A stretch of 5,484 nt of DNA from positions 1 through 5,484 of the forward strand of contig CALWKJ010000062.1 in assembly GCA_944381225.1 (NCBI GenBank), written 5' to 3'. Made by a program: the position numbers and the translations under genes. Position 1 is the stretch's first letter. Every line of letters begins with the position of its first letter. The notes beneath the pieces were generated by a model, which saw only the letters and a list, made by a program, of their open reading frames with translations, did no database searches and had not been told where the DNA came from. This DNA comes from an uncultured Clostridia bacterium (GTDB lineage: Bacteria; Bacillota; Clostridia; Christensenellales; UBA1242). Positions 1 through 5,484 of the stretch are shown here, piece after piece.

Positions 1-24
1 TGTGGCTCTTTTTTTGTTATTTAA
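1..24 (+). terminator. Possible 3' half of an intrinsic terminator cut by the window edge
   Basis: The window opens with TGTGGCT, then C, a run of seven T, and a further T-rich stretch. This is how the descending arm and U-tract of a rho-independent terminator look. The matching ascending arm (AGCCACA or similar) would lie just left of position 1 and cannot be seen. If real, it ends a rightward gene outside the window. No reading frame across these bases resembles a recognisable protein end, so the call rests only on the arm-plus-T-run pattern. Confidence 0.3.
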
Positions 25-25
25 A

Positions 26-70
26 CTAACGCTTTGCGTGTGCCCATTTTTCGAACCTTGTCTTGCTTGT
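26..70. other. Short GC-richer island of unknown role
   Basis: About 21 of these 45 bases are G or C, whereas the next 163 bases to the right have only two. It contains a small perfect hairpin, ACGC-TTT-GCGT (29-39), and three CTTG units (57-60, 62-65, 66-69). In very AT-rich genomes such islands often mark structured RNA. I could not fit it to a tRNA, tmRNA, SRP RNA or other family on either strand: a TTCGAA core at 51-56 recalls a T-loop, but no arms pair around it. It could also be the remnant of a gene or an end of a neighbouring element. Confidence 0.3.
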
Positions 71-233
71 TTAAAATTAAATTTAAATGTTAAAATTTTT
101 ATTATTTTATTATTTAAATAATTATTTTTTATTATAAATAAATATTTTTTTATTTTAATTATTAAATTATTTTTATTTAAAATTATATATTAAAAATATT
201 ATTTAAATTAAATGTTTTTTTAATAATATTATT
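71..233. other. Extreme A/T tract without genes
   Basis: Only two bases in this stretch are G or C (G at 89, G at 214), and 90-213 is 124 consecutive A/T bases. It is built from irregular mixtures of T-runs, A-runs, TTTAAA and TATT units rather than a clean tandem repeat. A 12-base palindrome, AATAATATTATT (222-233), sits just past the dinB stop codon, but on the dinB strand it is followed by A-rich sequence, so it is not a terminator for dinB. No DnaA-box cluster was seen, so there is no support for an origin. Such DNA is expected to be easily melted and intrinsically bent. Confidence 0.8.
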
Positions 234-236
234 CTA

Positions 237-1460
237 TTAATCTCTATCATCAAGGCGAAGAGCATTACTATTAATAAGCTCTTCGTTTTTTGTAATAAGT
301 GGTTGTATGCTTTCGTATCCATACTTTTCTCTTATTTTGTCTATTGCTTTATTTAATTGTTTTTTATTGTTTTTTTTATCAAAAAAATTTAATTGATTTA
401 TTGCAGTTTCATCTTGTAAATTTGAAAGACTTATTCTAACGCTTCTAATTAATGTAAAATTATCCCACATTTTTTCAATCATTTTTATACTTTCATTGTA
501 AATGTCTTTTGCTGTGTTTGTTAAATTATTTATTGTATGGCTTTTTGATGTCCAAGTCAGTTCATTTGTTCTTAAACTTATATGAATGGTTGAACCTACC
601 AAATTTTTTTTTCTAAGTCGTGTTGCAATTTCATCGCACAAAAACATTACTACACTTTTCATCTCTGCCATGTTTTTTATATCAACTATTGTCGTTGTGC
701 CGTTCCCAATGCTTTTTACTTGTTTAACATCAAAAGCACTTGCAATTTCATCGTCATCAAAGCCTTGTAATTTTTTTTGTAAACTTTCGCCAACTACTCC
801 AAATTTTGCTTTTATAATTTTTGTATCATAATTAGCCAAATCTCCAAGAGTGTAAATATTCATTTTGTTTAATTTTATCTCTAATTTTTTTCCTATTCCA
901 ATTATGCTGTTTAGTGGAAGATGATATGTTTGTTTTTTAAATGTTGAAAATGGAATTTGTGTAACTGCGTCAGGTTTTTTCATATCACTGCCAAGTTTTG
1001 CAAATATTTTTGAAAAACTTATGCCAACCGATATTGTAACGCCTATTTCTTCTTTTATTCTCTTTCTAAGAGTATTTGCGATTTCAAGGGGAGTTCCAAA
1101 AAATTTTAATGTGTCAGTTATATCAAGCCAGCATTCATCAATTCCAAATGGCTCAACTCTATCTGTGTATTCTTCATAAATTTTTCTTATTTTTTTGGAA
1201 TATTTTTCATATACGTCGTGGTGAGGTCTAACACAAACAAGGTCTGGACATTTTTGTTTAGCCTTAAAAATTACATCTCCCGTTTGTACTCCATACATTT
1301 TGGCAATATTATTTTTAGCAAGAACAATTCCATTCCTTTTGGATTTTTCTCCAGTAACGGCAAGTGGTAAATCTTTTAAACTTGGATTTAATGCACTTTC
1401 AACAGAAGCAAAGAAATTGTTCACATCACAATGTAATATTATTCTTTGTTTCATTTGCAC
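237..1460 (-). CDS. dinB: DNA polymerase IV (Y-family translesion polymerase)
   Basis: This error-prone, non-proofreading polymerase of 407 aa extends primers past DNA lesions in the cytoplasm. The N-terminal palm/finger region has HCDVNNFFASVE (10-21), with metal ligand D12 and likely steric gate F17. The catalytic pair D108-E109 lies in GIDECWLD, and SVGIS (144-148) leads into the conserved SKIFAKLGSDMKKP (150-163). A helix-hairpin-helix segment follows (about 184-210, GIGKKL), then the little-finger domain with KSIGNGTTT (249-257). Near the C-terminus QLNFF (356-360) fits the beta-clamp binding motif QLxLF, followed by IREKYG as in many Gram-positive homologues. All catalytic residues are present and the length is normal. 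The GTG start (1460-1458) is preferred because AAGGAG (1472-1467) lies 6 nt upstream; an ATG two codons in would be 12 nt away. It is divergent from the amidohydrolase. No Bacillus-type LexA box was seen. Confidence 0.95.
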   Translation of the reverse strand: MQMKQRIILHCDVNNFFASVESALNPSLKDLPLAVTGEKSKRNGIVLAKNNIAKMYGVQTGDVIFKAKQKCPDLVCVRPHHDVYEKYSKKIRKIYEEYTDRVEPFGIDECWLDITDTLKFFGTPLEIANTLRKRIKEEIGVTISVGISFSKIFAKLGSDMKKPDAVTQIPFSTFKKQTYHLPLNSIIGIGKKLEIKLNKMNIYTLGDLANYDTKIIKAKFGVVGESLQKKLQGFDDDEIASAFDVKQVKSIGNGTTTIVDIKNMAEMKSVVMFLCDEIATRLRKKNLVGSTIHISLRTNELTWTSKSHTINNLTNTAKDIYNESIKMIEKMWDNFTLIRSVRISLSNLQDETAINQLNFFDKKNNKKQLNKAIDKIREKYGYESIQPLITKNEELINSNALRLDDRD

Positions 1461-1483
1461 TTAAATCTCCTTTTTGTTATAAT
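1455..1483 (+). promoter_or_regulatory. Sigma-A promoter with extended -10 driving mtaD-tex
   Basis: TTGCAC (1455-1460) serves as -35, a 17-base spacer follows, and the -10 is a perfect TATAAT (1478-1483) preceded by TGT (1475-1477), giving the extended -10 form TGnTATAAT. Transcription should start near 1490, leaving a leader of about 50 nt before the ATG at 1541. The -35 hexamer overlaps the GTG start codon of the divergent dinB gene, so polymerase bound here would cover the start of dinB. Confidence 0.75.
1467..1472 (-). promoter_or_regulatory. Ribosome binding site of dinB that decides a GTG start
   Basis: Read on the minus strand, AAGGAG is followed by six bases (ATTTAA) and then GTG (1460-1458). 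The spacing suits GTG rather than the in-frame ATG two codons later. The site lies between the -35 and -10 of the opposing mtaD promoter. Confidence 0.8.
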
Positions 1484-1485
1484 CT

Positions 1486-1512
1486 TTTATAGTATTTTTT
1501 ACATATTAACAA
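1486..1512 (-). promoter_or_regulatory. Weaker candidate promoter for dinB
   Basis: On the minus strand TTGTTA (1512-1507) is followed after 15 bases by TATAAA (1491-1486). The predicted start near 1479 is about 19 nt before the GTG codon and leaves the dinB ribosome binding site within the transcript. The spacer is shorter than the preferred 17, so the call is tentative. Its -10 lies right beside the -10 of the rightward promoter, which means the two could not be occupied together. Confidence 0.4.
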
Positions 1513-1522
1513 TTTTAATATG
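1502..1522. promoter_or_regulatory. 8-bp inverted repeat, candidate operator
   Basis: CATATTAA (1502-1509) and TTAATATG (1515-1522) are perfect inverted copies separated by 5 bases (CAATT). The dyad lies in the leader of mtaD, just before its ribosome binding site, and overlaps the proposed dinB -35. A site for a dimeric regulator is the simplest reading. As RNA the hairpin would be weak, with one G-C pair, and no T-run follows, so it is not a terminator. In DNA this AT-rich a chance palindrome remains possible. Confidence 0.35.
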
Positions 1523-1540
1523 ACAAAATAAAGGCAATTT

Positions 1541-2818
1541 ATGAAAATTTTATTTAAAAATGCAAAAATATTAAATTTAGATATCAAAGAAGGAATAATT
1601 AATGGCAATGTTGTTGTAGAAAATGACACAATATCAAAAATAACAACATCTGCAATAAATGAAGATTTTGATTTGGTGATAGATGTTAAAGGAAATTTGC
1701 TAATGCCGGGTTTTGTTGATACGCACTGTCATTCTCCAATGACTGTTTTAAGGGGAATATGCGATGATGCTCCCTTAGACGAATGGCTTTATGAAAATGT
1801 TATTCCATGCGAGAATAAACTTACAAGTGAAGATGTTTATTGGGCAGAAAAATTGGCAATTTTAGAATATTTAAAAGCAGGTATAACATGCATTGAAGAG
1901 GGATATTTTAAAAATGAATCCATAGTAAAAGCGCTTAAAGAATGTAATTTTCGAGCAAGGGTTGGCTTTGGCCCAACAACAAAAACCTCCAATGTTGATA
2001 ACTTTACATTGTTAAAAAATGAAAAAGCAATTATAGAAGAATCAAATCTTATAAAAAGTGTGTGTTTTGTACATTCGATATATACAATAAACGAAAAAGA
2101 AATTTTAGAATGTGTAGATTACACTGCAAAGAACAATATACCAAGAAGTATCCATTTAAGCGAAACGCTAAATGAGGTTGGAGATTGTACCGTTAAACAC
2201 AATGGGAAAACACCAGTGCAATACTTGGAAGATTTGGGCTTTTTTGATAGACAAACGTTATGTTATCACTGCGTGCATATGGACAAAGATGATTTGCAAA
2301 TATTGGCAGATTATAATGTTAGCGTATCAACATGTCCGTCTTCAAATATAAAATTAGCAAGTGGAATAGCTCCAATATACGCTATGCAAAATAAAGGAAT
2401 AAACATAACAATAGGCACTGACGGCGTTGCTTCAAACAATAGTTTAGACATGTTTAAAGAAATGTTTTTAGTTGCCACATTAAGCAAAGTTAGCATATAT
2501 GACGCTAGTGTAGTATCTGCAAGAGAAGTGTTAAAAATGGCGACATTAAACGGTGCAAAGGCACTAGGCTTTGATGTTGGCGAAATTAAAGTTGGCAAAA
2601 AAGCTGATATTATTTTAATTAATATCAATCAACCACATTATTATCCTCAAGTAAACTTGCTATCTCATTTGGTATATGCTGGAAAAAGTGGGGATGTTTA
2701 TTTAACGATGGTCAATGGCAAAATACTATACGAAAATGGAAAATTCCACATTGGAGAAGATGAAAATAAAATATATGAACAGATAAATAAAATAAGGGAG
2801 AGAATAACAAAAAAATGA
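1541..2818 (+). CDS. mtaD: MtaD-type amidohydrolase (probable methylthioadenosine / S-adenosylhomocysteine deaminase)
   Basis: This 425-aa metal-dependent hydrolase belongs to the amidohydrolase superfamily, in the branch that deaminates adenine-containing by-products of SAM use (MTA, SAH, 5'-deoxyadenosine) to inosine derivatives and ammonia. Expected metal and catalytic residues are all visible: H62 and H64 in DTHCHS, E91 in CENKL, H178 in VHSIYT, H205 and E208 in HLSET, H243 in YHCVHM, and D294 in GTDGVASNN. MTVLRG...DDAPLDEWL (67-83) is typical of MtaD rather than of guanine or cytosine deaminases. The C-terminal beta-sandwich segment GEIKVGKKADIILI (347-360) is standard for the family. 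AAAGG (1530-1534) lies 6 nt before the ATG. The stop codon overlaps the start of tex (ATGA), so the two are co-transcribed. The fold and deaminase class are secure; the exact substrate is inferred, and a chlorohydrolase-like or other aminohydrolase activity cannot be excluded. Confidence 0.85.
   Translation: MKILFKNAKILNLDIKEGIINGNVVVENDTISKITTSAINEDFDLVIDVKGNLLMPGFVDTHCHSPMTVLRGICDDAPLDEWLYENVIPCENKLTSEDVYWAEKLAILEYLKAGITCIEEGYFKNESIVKALKECNFRARVGFGPTTKTSNVDNFTLLKNEKAIIEESNLIKSVCFVHSIYTINEKEILECVDYTAKNNIPRSIHLSETLNEVGDCTVKHNGKTPVQYLEDLGFFDRQTLCYHCVHMDKDDLQILADYNVSVSTCPSSNIKLASGIAPIYAMQNKGINITIGTDGVASNNSLDMFKEMFLVATLSKVSIYDASVVSAREVLKMATLNGAKALGFDVGEIKVGKKADIILININQPHYYPQVNLLSHLVYAGKSGDVYLTMVNGKILYENGKFHIGEDENKIYEQINKIRERITKK
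2794..2818 (+). promoter_or_regulatory. Translational coupling junction mtaD/tex
   Basis: AAGGGAG (2794-2800) lies within the last codons of mtaD, and ATGA (2815-2818) is both the tex start and the mtaD stop. The 14-base distance from ribosome binding sequence to start is longer than optimal, which favours re-initiation by ribosomes finishing mtaD over independent entry. Confidence 0.7.
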
Positions 2819-4986
2819 ACATACAAGACACATTGGCAAGTGAATTTAAAATAAGAGTAGATAGAGTTGAAAATATTATCAACTTAATTGATGAAGGTTG
2901 CACAATACCGTTTATAGCAAGATATAGAAAAGAATTAACGGGCAGTTGTGATGACCAAATCTTAAGAGAATTTTATGACAGATTGACATATTTGAGAAAT
3001 TTAGAAAAAAGAAAACAAGAAGTTGAATCTTCAATTAAAGAACAAGAAAAGTGGAGCGACGAACTGTCTAGCAAATTAAGTTTAGCAAAAACTTTAACAG
3101 AGGTTGAAGATATATATAGACCATATAAACCAAAAAGAAAAACAAGGGCTTCGGTTGCTATTGCTAAAGGCTTAGAGCCTCTTGCTGACATATTGATGGC
3201 TCAGCAAACAAAAGAAAACTTATTAGATATTGCAAGCAAATTTATAAATTTAGAAAAAGAGGTAAATTCAAGCGAAGATGCCTTAAATGGTGCAAAGGAC
3301 ATTGTTGCAGAAAGAATTAGCGATGACAGCGAACTAAGAAAAATACTAAGAAAACTATTACAAGACAAAGCAGACATAAAAACAACACTAATAGAAAATG
3401 AAAAATCTAAGACATACGAAATGTACGCAAAATATACTGAACCAGTAAGCAAAATTCCAAGTCATAGGATACTTGCAATAAACAGAGGCGAAAAAGAAGA
3501 TTGCTTAAAGGTAAATATCGTTTTAGATGAAAACATTGCAATTGGAGAAATTAATAAATTATACTTAAAAGAAAACAAATCAACATATGATGTTATTAAA
3601 GAAACAATAAAGGATAGTTATTCAAGGCTTTTATTTCCATCATTAGAGAGAGAACTTAGAACATTTTTAACAGATAGGGCAAACGAACAAGCAATAAAAA
3701 TGTTTGAATTAAACTTGAAACCACTGCTTTTAACTGCTCCACTTAAAAACAATGTTATTTTGGGTTTGGATCCGGCATATAGAACGGGTTGTAAAATTGC
3801 AATTATCGATAAAAATGGCGATGTTTTAGACACTACAGTTGTTTATCCAACCCCACCACAATCAAAAACTGAAGAAAGTATAGAAAAGTTAAAAACACTA
3901 ATTGAAAAATATAAAGTTGACACAATTTCCATAGGCAATGGCACAGCAAGCAAAGAGAGTGAAATTTTTGTTAGTGAATTAATAAAACATGTAAATAGAA
4001 AGGTAAATTATGCTGTTGTAAATGAAGCCGGGGCATCTGTTTATAGTGCATCAAAATTGGGCGCTCAGGAATTTCCCGATTATGATGTAAGTTTAAGAAG
4101 CGCTGTAAGCATTGCAAGAAGACTTCAAGACCCACTAAGTGAATTAATAAAAATTGATGTAAAATCAATAGGTGTTGGGCAATATCAGCATGATATGCCT
4201 CAAAACAGATTAACAGAAGTGTTGACAGGAGTTGTTGAAGATTGCGTAAACAGCGTTGGAGTAGATTTAAATACTGCTTCACCAAGTTTACTTAGTTATG
4301 TTTCTGGAATGAACAGCGCAATAGCAAAAAATGTTTGTGAGTATAGAAAAAAAATAAAGCATTTTAAATCAAGAGAAGAACTTTTAAATGTTCCAAAACT
4401 TGGTCAAAAAGCTTACGAGCAATGCGCTGGATTTTTAAGAATAACAGATGGAGTAAATGTTTTGGACAACACAGCAGTGCACCCAGAAAGTTACGAGAGC
4501 GCAGAAAAATTGTTAAAATATTTTAACTTTTCAAACGAGGACGTTAAGGATAGAAAAATTGGGAATCTTAAAGAACTAGTGCAAAACGAAGGTGAACAAA
4601 ATATTGCAAATTATTGCAATATTGGTGTTCCAACGCTAATAGACATTGTAAATGAGTTAATGAAACCAGGTAGAGATATAAGAGAAAGCATGCCCAAACC
4701 AATTTTAAGAAGCGATTTGTTATCACTTGAGGACCTTAAAGAAGGGATGATTTTGTCTGGGACAGTTAGAAATGTTATAGATTTTGGAGCTTTTGTTGAT
4801 ATTGGCGTTCATCAAGACGGACTTGTTCACATATCACAAATTTGCGATAAATACATCAAACATCCAAGCGAGGTTTTAAAGGTTGGAGATGTTGTAAATG
4901 TAAAAGTTTTATCCGTTGATGTTGATAAAAAAAGAATTGCACTTTCCATTAAAGATGCGGACATAAAAGACGCAAATACGCAGTAA
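2815..4986 (+). CDS. tex: Tex family S1 RNA-binding transcription accessory protein
   Basis: This cytoplasmic nucleic-acid-binding protein of 723 aa is full length for the family (the bacterial relative of Spt6) and is associated with the transcription machinery; its precise biochemical role is unsettled. The N-terminal helical region carries IPFIARYRKELTG (31-43) and YRPYKPKRKTRA (101-112). The YqgF/RNase H-like domain starts at about 314 with GLDPAYRTGCK (317-327) and includes GNGTASKE (374-381), VNEAGASVYSAS (402-413) and SLRSAVSIARRLQDP (426-440). GVGQYQHD (453-460) leads to the helix-hairpin-helix region (about 484-540), and an S1 RNA-binding domain fills about 643-713 (GTVRNVIDFGAFVDIG). 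The usual 'DPG' of the YqgF motif reads DPA here. The start is fixed by the family N-terminus and overlaps the mtaD stop. The nearest ribosome binding sequence, AAGGGAG (2794-2800), is 14 nt away, longer than usual, so translational coupling to mtaD is likely. A short lysine/aspartate-rich tail ends the protein. Confidence 0.96.
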   Translation: MNIQDTLASEFKIRVDRVENIINLIDEGCTIPFIARYRKELTGSCDDQILREFYDRLTYLRNLEKRKQEVESSIKEQEKWSDELSSKLSLAKTLTEVEDIYRPYKPKRKTRASVAIAKGLEPLADILMAQQTKENLLDIASKFINLEKEVNSSEDALNGAKDIVAERISDDSELRKILRKLLQDKADIKTTLIENEKSKTYEMYAKYTEPVSKIPSHRILAINRGEKEDCLKVNIVLDENIAIGEINKLYLKENKSTYDVIKETIKDSYSRLLFPSLERELRTFLTDRANEQAIKMFELNLKPLLLTAPLKNNVILGLDPAYRTGCKIAIIDKNGDVLDTTVVYPTPPQSKTEESIEKLKTLIEKYKVDTISIGNGTASKESEIFVSELIKHVNRKVNYAVVNEAGASVYSASKLGAQEFPDYDVSLRSAVSIARRLQDPLSELIKIDVKSIGVGQYQHDMPQNRLTEVLTGVVEDCVNSVGVDLNTASPSLLSYVSGMNSAIAKNVCEYRKKIKHFKSREELLNVPKLGQKAYEQCAGFLRITDGVNVLDNTAVHPESYESAEKLLKYFNFSNEDVKDRKIGNLKELVQNEGEQNIANYCNIGVPTLIDIVNELMKPGRDIRESMPKPILRSDLLSLEDLKEGMILSGTVRNVIDFGAFVDIGVHQDGLVHISQICDKYIKHPSEVLKVGDVVNVKVLSVDVDKKRIALSIKDADIKDANTQ

Positions 4987-5004
4987 ATCTTTATTATAAA
5001 AAGT

Positions 5005-5033
5005 TTGCTTTATTTGATGCGTTGTGCAATAAT
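5005..5033 (+). promoter_or_regulatory. Candidate extended -10 promoter directly before the membrane protein gene
   Basis: TTGCTT (5005-5010), a 17-base spacer and AATAAT (5028-5033) preceded by TGC (5025-5027) form a plausible sigma-A promoter of the extended -10 type. The expected transcription start, about 7 bases after the -10, falls at or beside the ATG at 5040. A second -10-like TATAAA (4995-5000) has no matching -35. No hairpin-plus-T-run terminator is visible between the tex stop and this gene, so read-through from tex is also possible. Confidence 0.4.
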
Positions 5034-5039
5034 GTATTT

Positions 5040-5484
5040 ATGAAAAGTAAAAAGAGTTTTTTGGAAAGGAAAATAAAACCTAAAAAGTTCGACGCCTTTA
5101 ATGTCATAAATTTAATGCTGTTTGTTGGCGTTGTAGTAATGTTTATAATATCGTTGGGCTTTTGCATAAAAGATTTAACTTTATCTACCAATAAAAATGA
5201 ATATATAATACCTATCTTGCAAAGAGTTTTAGCTATTTTAATTGCTTTTGTTCCTTTGCTTTTGAAAAAAATATTTAAAATAGCATTCCCCAAAATGGCT
5301 ACAAGCATTTTTTATTTATTTTTATTTTTAAGTATTTATCTTGGAACATTTTTAAATTTATATCAAAAAGTAGAAAGTTGGGATATAATAATTCATTTCT
5401 TGTTTGGGTTAATAGCAGGCTTTTTTGTCATGTTTTTAATTAATGAATTGATAAAAAATAAAGAAAAATTGAGTGTTTTTTTAG
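5040..5484 (+). CDS. Multi-pass membrane protein, DUF2238/YjdF-like, partial (3' end outside window)
   Basis: The frame is open for 148 codons from an ATG and runs off the right edge. A basic N-terminus (MKSKKSFLERKIKPKKF) is followed by four predicted membrane segments at about residues 20-43, 56-75, 86-107 and 114-135, so the protein sits in the cytoplasmic membrane. NLYQKVESWDIIIHFLFG (106-123) resembles the D-x3-H-F-x2-G signature of small membrane proteins annotated DUF2238/YjdF-like or 'membrane-spanning protein', whose function is unknown; D115 and H119 are the key residues. The family link comes from this short motif and the topology, so it is moderate. No ribosome binding sequence precedes the ATG; an upstream in-frame TTG (5022) also lacks one. 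The gene begins 53 nt after tex on the same strand. Confidence 0.75.
   Translation, partial: MKSKKSFLERKIKPKKFDAFNVINLMLFVGVVVMFIISLGFCIKDLTLSTNKNEYIIPILQRVLAILIAFVPLLLKKIFKIAFPKMATSIFYLFLFLSIYLGTFLNLYQKVESWDIIIHFLFGLIAGFFVMFLINELIKNKEKLSVFL

Noticed and set aside
50..62. GAACCTTGTC similar to a conserved part of Gram-positive SRP RNA
   Set aside because: The match stops after ten bases: the diagnostic following segment (AGGTCCGGAAGGAAGCAG) is absent, and the downstream sequence is pure A/T.
45..65. TTCGAA core resembling the T-loop of a tRNA or tmRNA on either strand
   Set aside because: The flanking bases do not form a 5-bp T-stem, and no acceptor, anticodon or D arm can be drawn around it.
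2..121. Open frame on the plus strand across the GC island
   Set aside because: It is short, has no start with a ribosome binding site, and its translation is low-complexity Leu/Phe/Lys from A/T-rich sequence; the minus-strand alternatives are equally short.
90..213. A/T tract as a replication origin
   Set aside because: No DnaA boxes or ordered 13-mer-like repeats, and no dnaA, dnaN or parAB genes in the window.
222..233. AATAATATTATT palindrome as a dinB terminator
   Set aside because: On the dinB strand it is followed by A-rich rather than T-rich sequence, and an all-A/T stem is too weak.
586..831. 81-aa plus-strand frame inside dinB
   Set aside because: It lies antisense to the conserved little-finger domain of dinB, and its Phe/Ser-rich translation is a shadow.
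3971..4285. 104-aa minus-strand frame inside tex
   Set aside because: It is antisense to the conserved YqgF-to-HhH region of tex and has a Leu/Gln/His-rich composition expected from the complement of that sequence; it resembles no protein family.
5062..5069. GGAAAGGA as a ribosome binding site for a later start of the membrane protein
   Set aside because: No in-frame ATG, GTG or TTG follows at a usable distance; the sequence simply encodes residues of the basic N-terminus.
4994..5308. 104-aa minus-strand frame opposite the membrane protein gene
   Set aside because: The plus-strand frame has a better protein character (basic N-terminus, four membrane segments, the D-x3-H-F motif) and stays open to the window end.

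Overview
This window comes from a very AT-rich bacterial genome that uses the standard bacterial code: TGA acts as a stop in the amidohydrolase gene, and Trp is encoded by TGG. The gene content (a Gram-positive-style Y-family polymerase, an MtaD-type deaminase, Tex), the AAGGAG-type ribosome binding sites, a sigma-A promoter with an extended -10, and the preference for AGA (Arg) and ATA (Ile) codons all suggest a low-GC Bacillota, probably a Clostridia-like lineage. The genus cannot be read from this sequence.

Layout. Positions 1-236 carry no recognisable gene. They start with what may be the tail of a terminator for a gene to the left, then a short GC-richer island (about 26-70), then an extreme A/T tract in which 90-213 has no G or C at all. 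On the minus strand, 237-1460 encodes DNA polymerase IV (dinB). A short divergent intergenic region (1461-1540) holds a strong predicted promoter for the rightward genes, a weaker one for dinB that overlaps it, and an 8-bp inverted repeat. On the plus strand, 1541-2818 encodes an MtaD-type amidohydrolase (probable adenosine-derivative deaminase). It overlaps by 4 nt (ATGA) the gene at 2815-4986 for the RNA-binding transcription accessory protein Tex. From 5040 to the right edge runs the 5' part of a multi-pass membrane protein gene with a DUF2238/YjdF-like motif, cut by the window end.

How the genes relate. mtaD and tex are almost certainly one translationally coupled operon, joining nucleoside/SAM by-product salvage to a housekeeping transcription factor with no obvious biochemical link. 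dinB is divergent and shares the control region. The membrane protein gene lies 53 nt after tex, with no visible terminator between them and no ribosome binding site; a promoter-like sequence sits exactly where it would give a leaderless mRNA.

The protein-coding content is ordinary chromosomal material. I found no CRISPR array, mobile element, tRNA or clear new defence or metabolic system. The points worth checking are regulatory and compositional: the overlapping divergent promoters, the dyad, the G/C-free tract with its neighbouring GC island, and the possible leaderless gene.
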